NCBI GenBank assembly: GCA_035541875.1
Contig: DATKML010000023.1
Coordinates: forward strand, 1 to 64,000
Length of the DNA: 64,000 nt
From: JAJPHI01 sp035541875
GTDB taxonomy: Bacteria > Desulfobacterota > Binatia > Binatales > Binataceae
Direction: 5' to 3'
Positions 63,225 to 64,000 of the stretch are shown piece after piece. Below the pieces are notes generated by a model. It was not told the DNA's origin. It saw only the letters and a list, made by a program, of their open reading frames with translations, and searched no databases. The number at the start of each line of letters is the position of its first letter. The first letter of the stretch is position 1. Both the position numbers and the translations under genes were made by a program.

Positions 63225-63650
63225 TCACGCATTGCGAACAGGCTTGAATTTGGGGAGCGCGACTTCATCGCTGATATCGTCGAACCACACTTCGACCGGC
63301 ATCCCAACGCGCAGCTCAGTGTGAGGCACTCCAGTGATCCATGTCGCCAATCGCGGTCCTTCGTCGAGTCCGACGATCGCCACGTTGTACGGTACGTCGT
63401 TGGCGAAGGCTGGATCGAGCGCCTGAAAGACTGTTGTCCAGCTATAGATGGTGCCTCGGCCACGCGTCGCAGACCATTCCCATTTGAAGGAATGACATGC
63501 CCCGCACATCGGGCGCGGTGGATGACGCCATGTGCCGCAATCCTGACATCGCTGAAAGCGCAGTTCATGCTGACGGCAGAAGCTGTAGAAATCTTTGGCG
63601 TAGCCGCGAAGTGTCGACGCGCGCTTGGCCGTAGTCGAACTGTTTTCCAT
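63225..63650 (-). CDS. DUF35 (Zn-ribbon + OB-fold) acyl-CoA-associated protein
   Basis: 141 residues. Zinc ribbon LRFQRCQDCGTWRHPPRPMCGACHSFKWEW (four Cys) followed by an OB fold (GRGTIYSWTTVFQALDPAFANDVPYNVAIVGLDEGPRL...VEVWFDDI). Such proteins form complexes with thiolase-like or lipid-transfer partners (as in steroid side-chain degradation) and lie beside their genes, as here with the thiolase 10 bases upstream. ATG 63650 is inferred from family length. Confidence 0.9.
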   Translation of the reverse strand: MENSSTTAKRASTLRGYAKDFYSFCRQHELRFQRCQDCGTWRHPPRPMCGACHSFKWEWSATRGRGTIYSWTTVFQALDPAFANDVPYNVAIVGLDEGPRLATWITGVPHTELRVGMPVEVWFDDISDEVALPKFKPVRNA

Positions 63651-63660
63651 CAACGAATAC

Positions 63661-64000
63661 TCACTGGCGCAGAATCGCGATTGAGCCGTGGCCGTGTCCG
63701 CCCCATCCCGTGACGACACCCAGTTCGGCGCCCCTAACCTGACGATCGCCGGCATCGTGCCGCAGTTGCGTCACAGCCTCGATAAGATGGTTCATCCCGG
63801 AATTGTGCGCCTGCGAGAGAAGACCACCGTGGGTATTTATCGGGAGCTCTCCGCCTAGTTCGATGCGGCCGCCCTCGACGAAAGGTCCAGCCTCACCGCG
63901 TTTGCAAAAGCCCGCAGCCTCTATTTGCAGAAGCATCTGTCCGGTGAAGCAATCGTAGATTTCGGCGAAGTCCATATCCGAAGGTTTAACGCCGGCCATC
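63661..64000 (-). CDS. Thiolase C-terminal part (gene runs off the window)
   Basis: The last ~113 residues of a thiolase of the lipid-transfer-protein type. MDFAEIYDCFTGQMLLQIEAAGFCKRGEAGPFVEGG, then GELPINTHGGLLSQAHNSGMNHLIEAVTQLRHDAG and VTGWGGHGHGSIAILR are the C-terminal domain signatures, including the conserved His in NTHGG. The N-terminal part with the nucleophilic Cys lies beyond 64000. It pairs with the DUF35 protein downstream; the two probably form a complex. Confidence 0.9.
   Translation of the reverse strand, partial: MAGVKPSDMDFAEIYDCFTGQMLLQIEAAGFCKRGEAGPFVEGGRIELGGELPINTHGGLLSQAHNSGMNHLIEAVTQLRHDAGDRQVRGAELGVVTGWGGHGHGSIAILRQ

Noticed and set aside
1..64000. CRISPR array, restriction-modification, toxin-antitoxin or phage modules
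   Set aside because: No regularly spaced repeats, nuclease/methylase motifs or structural phage genes were seen by eye.

Overview
The window is GC-rich bacterial chromosome from an uncultured-type, Gram-negative-like organism. It carries outer-membrane proteins, lipoproteins, HtrA and RND/MMPL export, together with many family III CoA-transferases, crotonases, LLM-type flavin/F420 oxidoreductases, an acyl-CoA dehydrogenase, a DUF35/thiolase pair and an MMPL + YCF48 pair. That mix resembles Binatota (formerly a deltaproteobacterial-type lineage). This is an inference from gene content only; there is no rRNA gene. The only tRNA sequence is a 3' fragment.

Layout. 1-1.3 kb is poorly coding and holds a frameshifted small zinc-motif ORF. 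1.3-2.6 kb is a Na+/H+ antiporter. 3.45-9.75 kb is a strongly rearranged conjugative/integrative element ending in a tRNA-Leu(CAA) 3' fragment: SSB, RepB-like primase, short TrbL, RHH protein, a relaxase::TraG fusion, TraD-like, TraF peptidase, a small RHH protein and a TrbF::TrbI fusion. Five successive gene junctions overlap by 4-7 bases, yet TrbB, TrbE, TrbG, a complete TraG, a complete relaxase and an integrase are all absent. 10-21 kb is envelope and housekeeping: UPF0104 protein, FKBP, DUF2252, beta-barrel, glutaredoxin + cold-shock-like protein, HtrA, hydroxylase, acyl-CoA dehydrogenase. 21-30 kb holds a TIGR04325 methyltransferase, nadA with an NrtR-type regulator, a PCYCGC lipoprotein, an NtrC-family two-component pair and polyphosphate kinase.

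30-45 kb: hydrolases, an RRM protein, CoA-transferase, SDR, a two-gene histidine-kinase locus broken by three single-base shifts, a DHA2 exporter divergent from an MmyB-type regulator, a three-repeat secreted protein, a metallo-beta-lactamase-fold enzyme, a DUF1932 dehydrogenase and a PPOx-fold protein. 45-54 kb: MMPL/YCF48 export pair, TetR, LLM oxidoreductase, DUF805, an unusual YqgE with a signal-like N-terminus, an AmpG-like permease and a crotonase. 54-64 kb: LLM oxidoreductase, a large secreted kelch protein, two crotonases, a tandem pair of unrecognised coiled-coil paralogues, a second CoA-transferase, a DUF35 protein and the end of a thiolase. These last genes together suggest acyl-CoA catabolism of fatty-acid- or steroid-like substrates.

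The most unusual material is the compact conjugation-derived operon with two chimeric proteins, followed by the tandem coiled-coil paralogues whose terminators are also duplicated.
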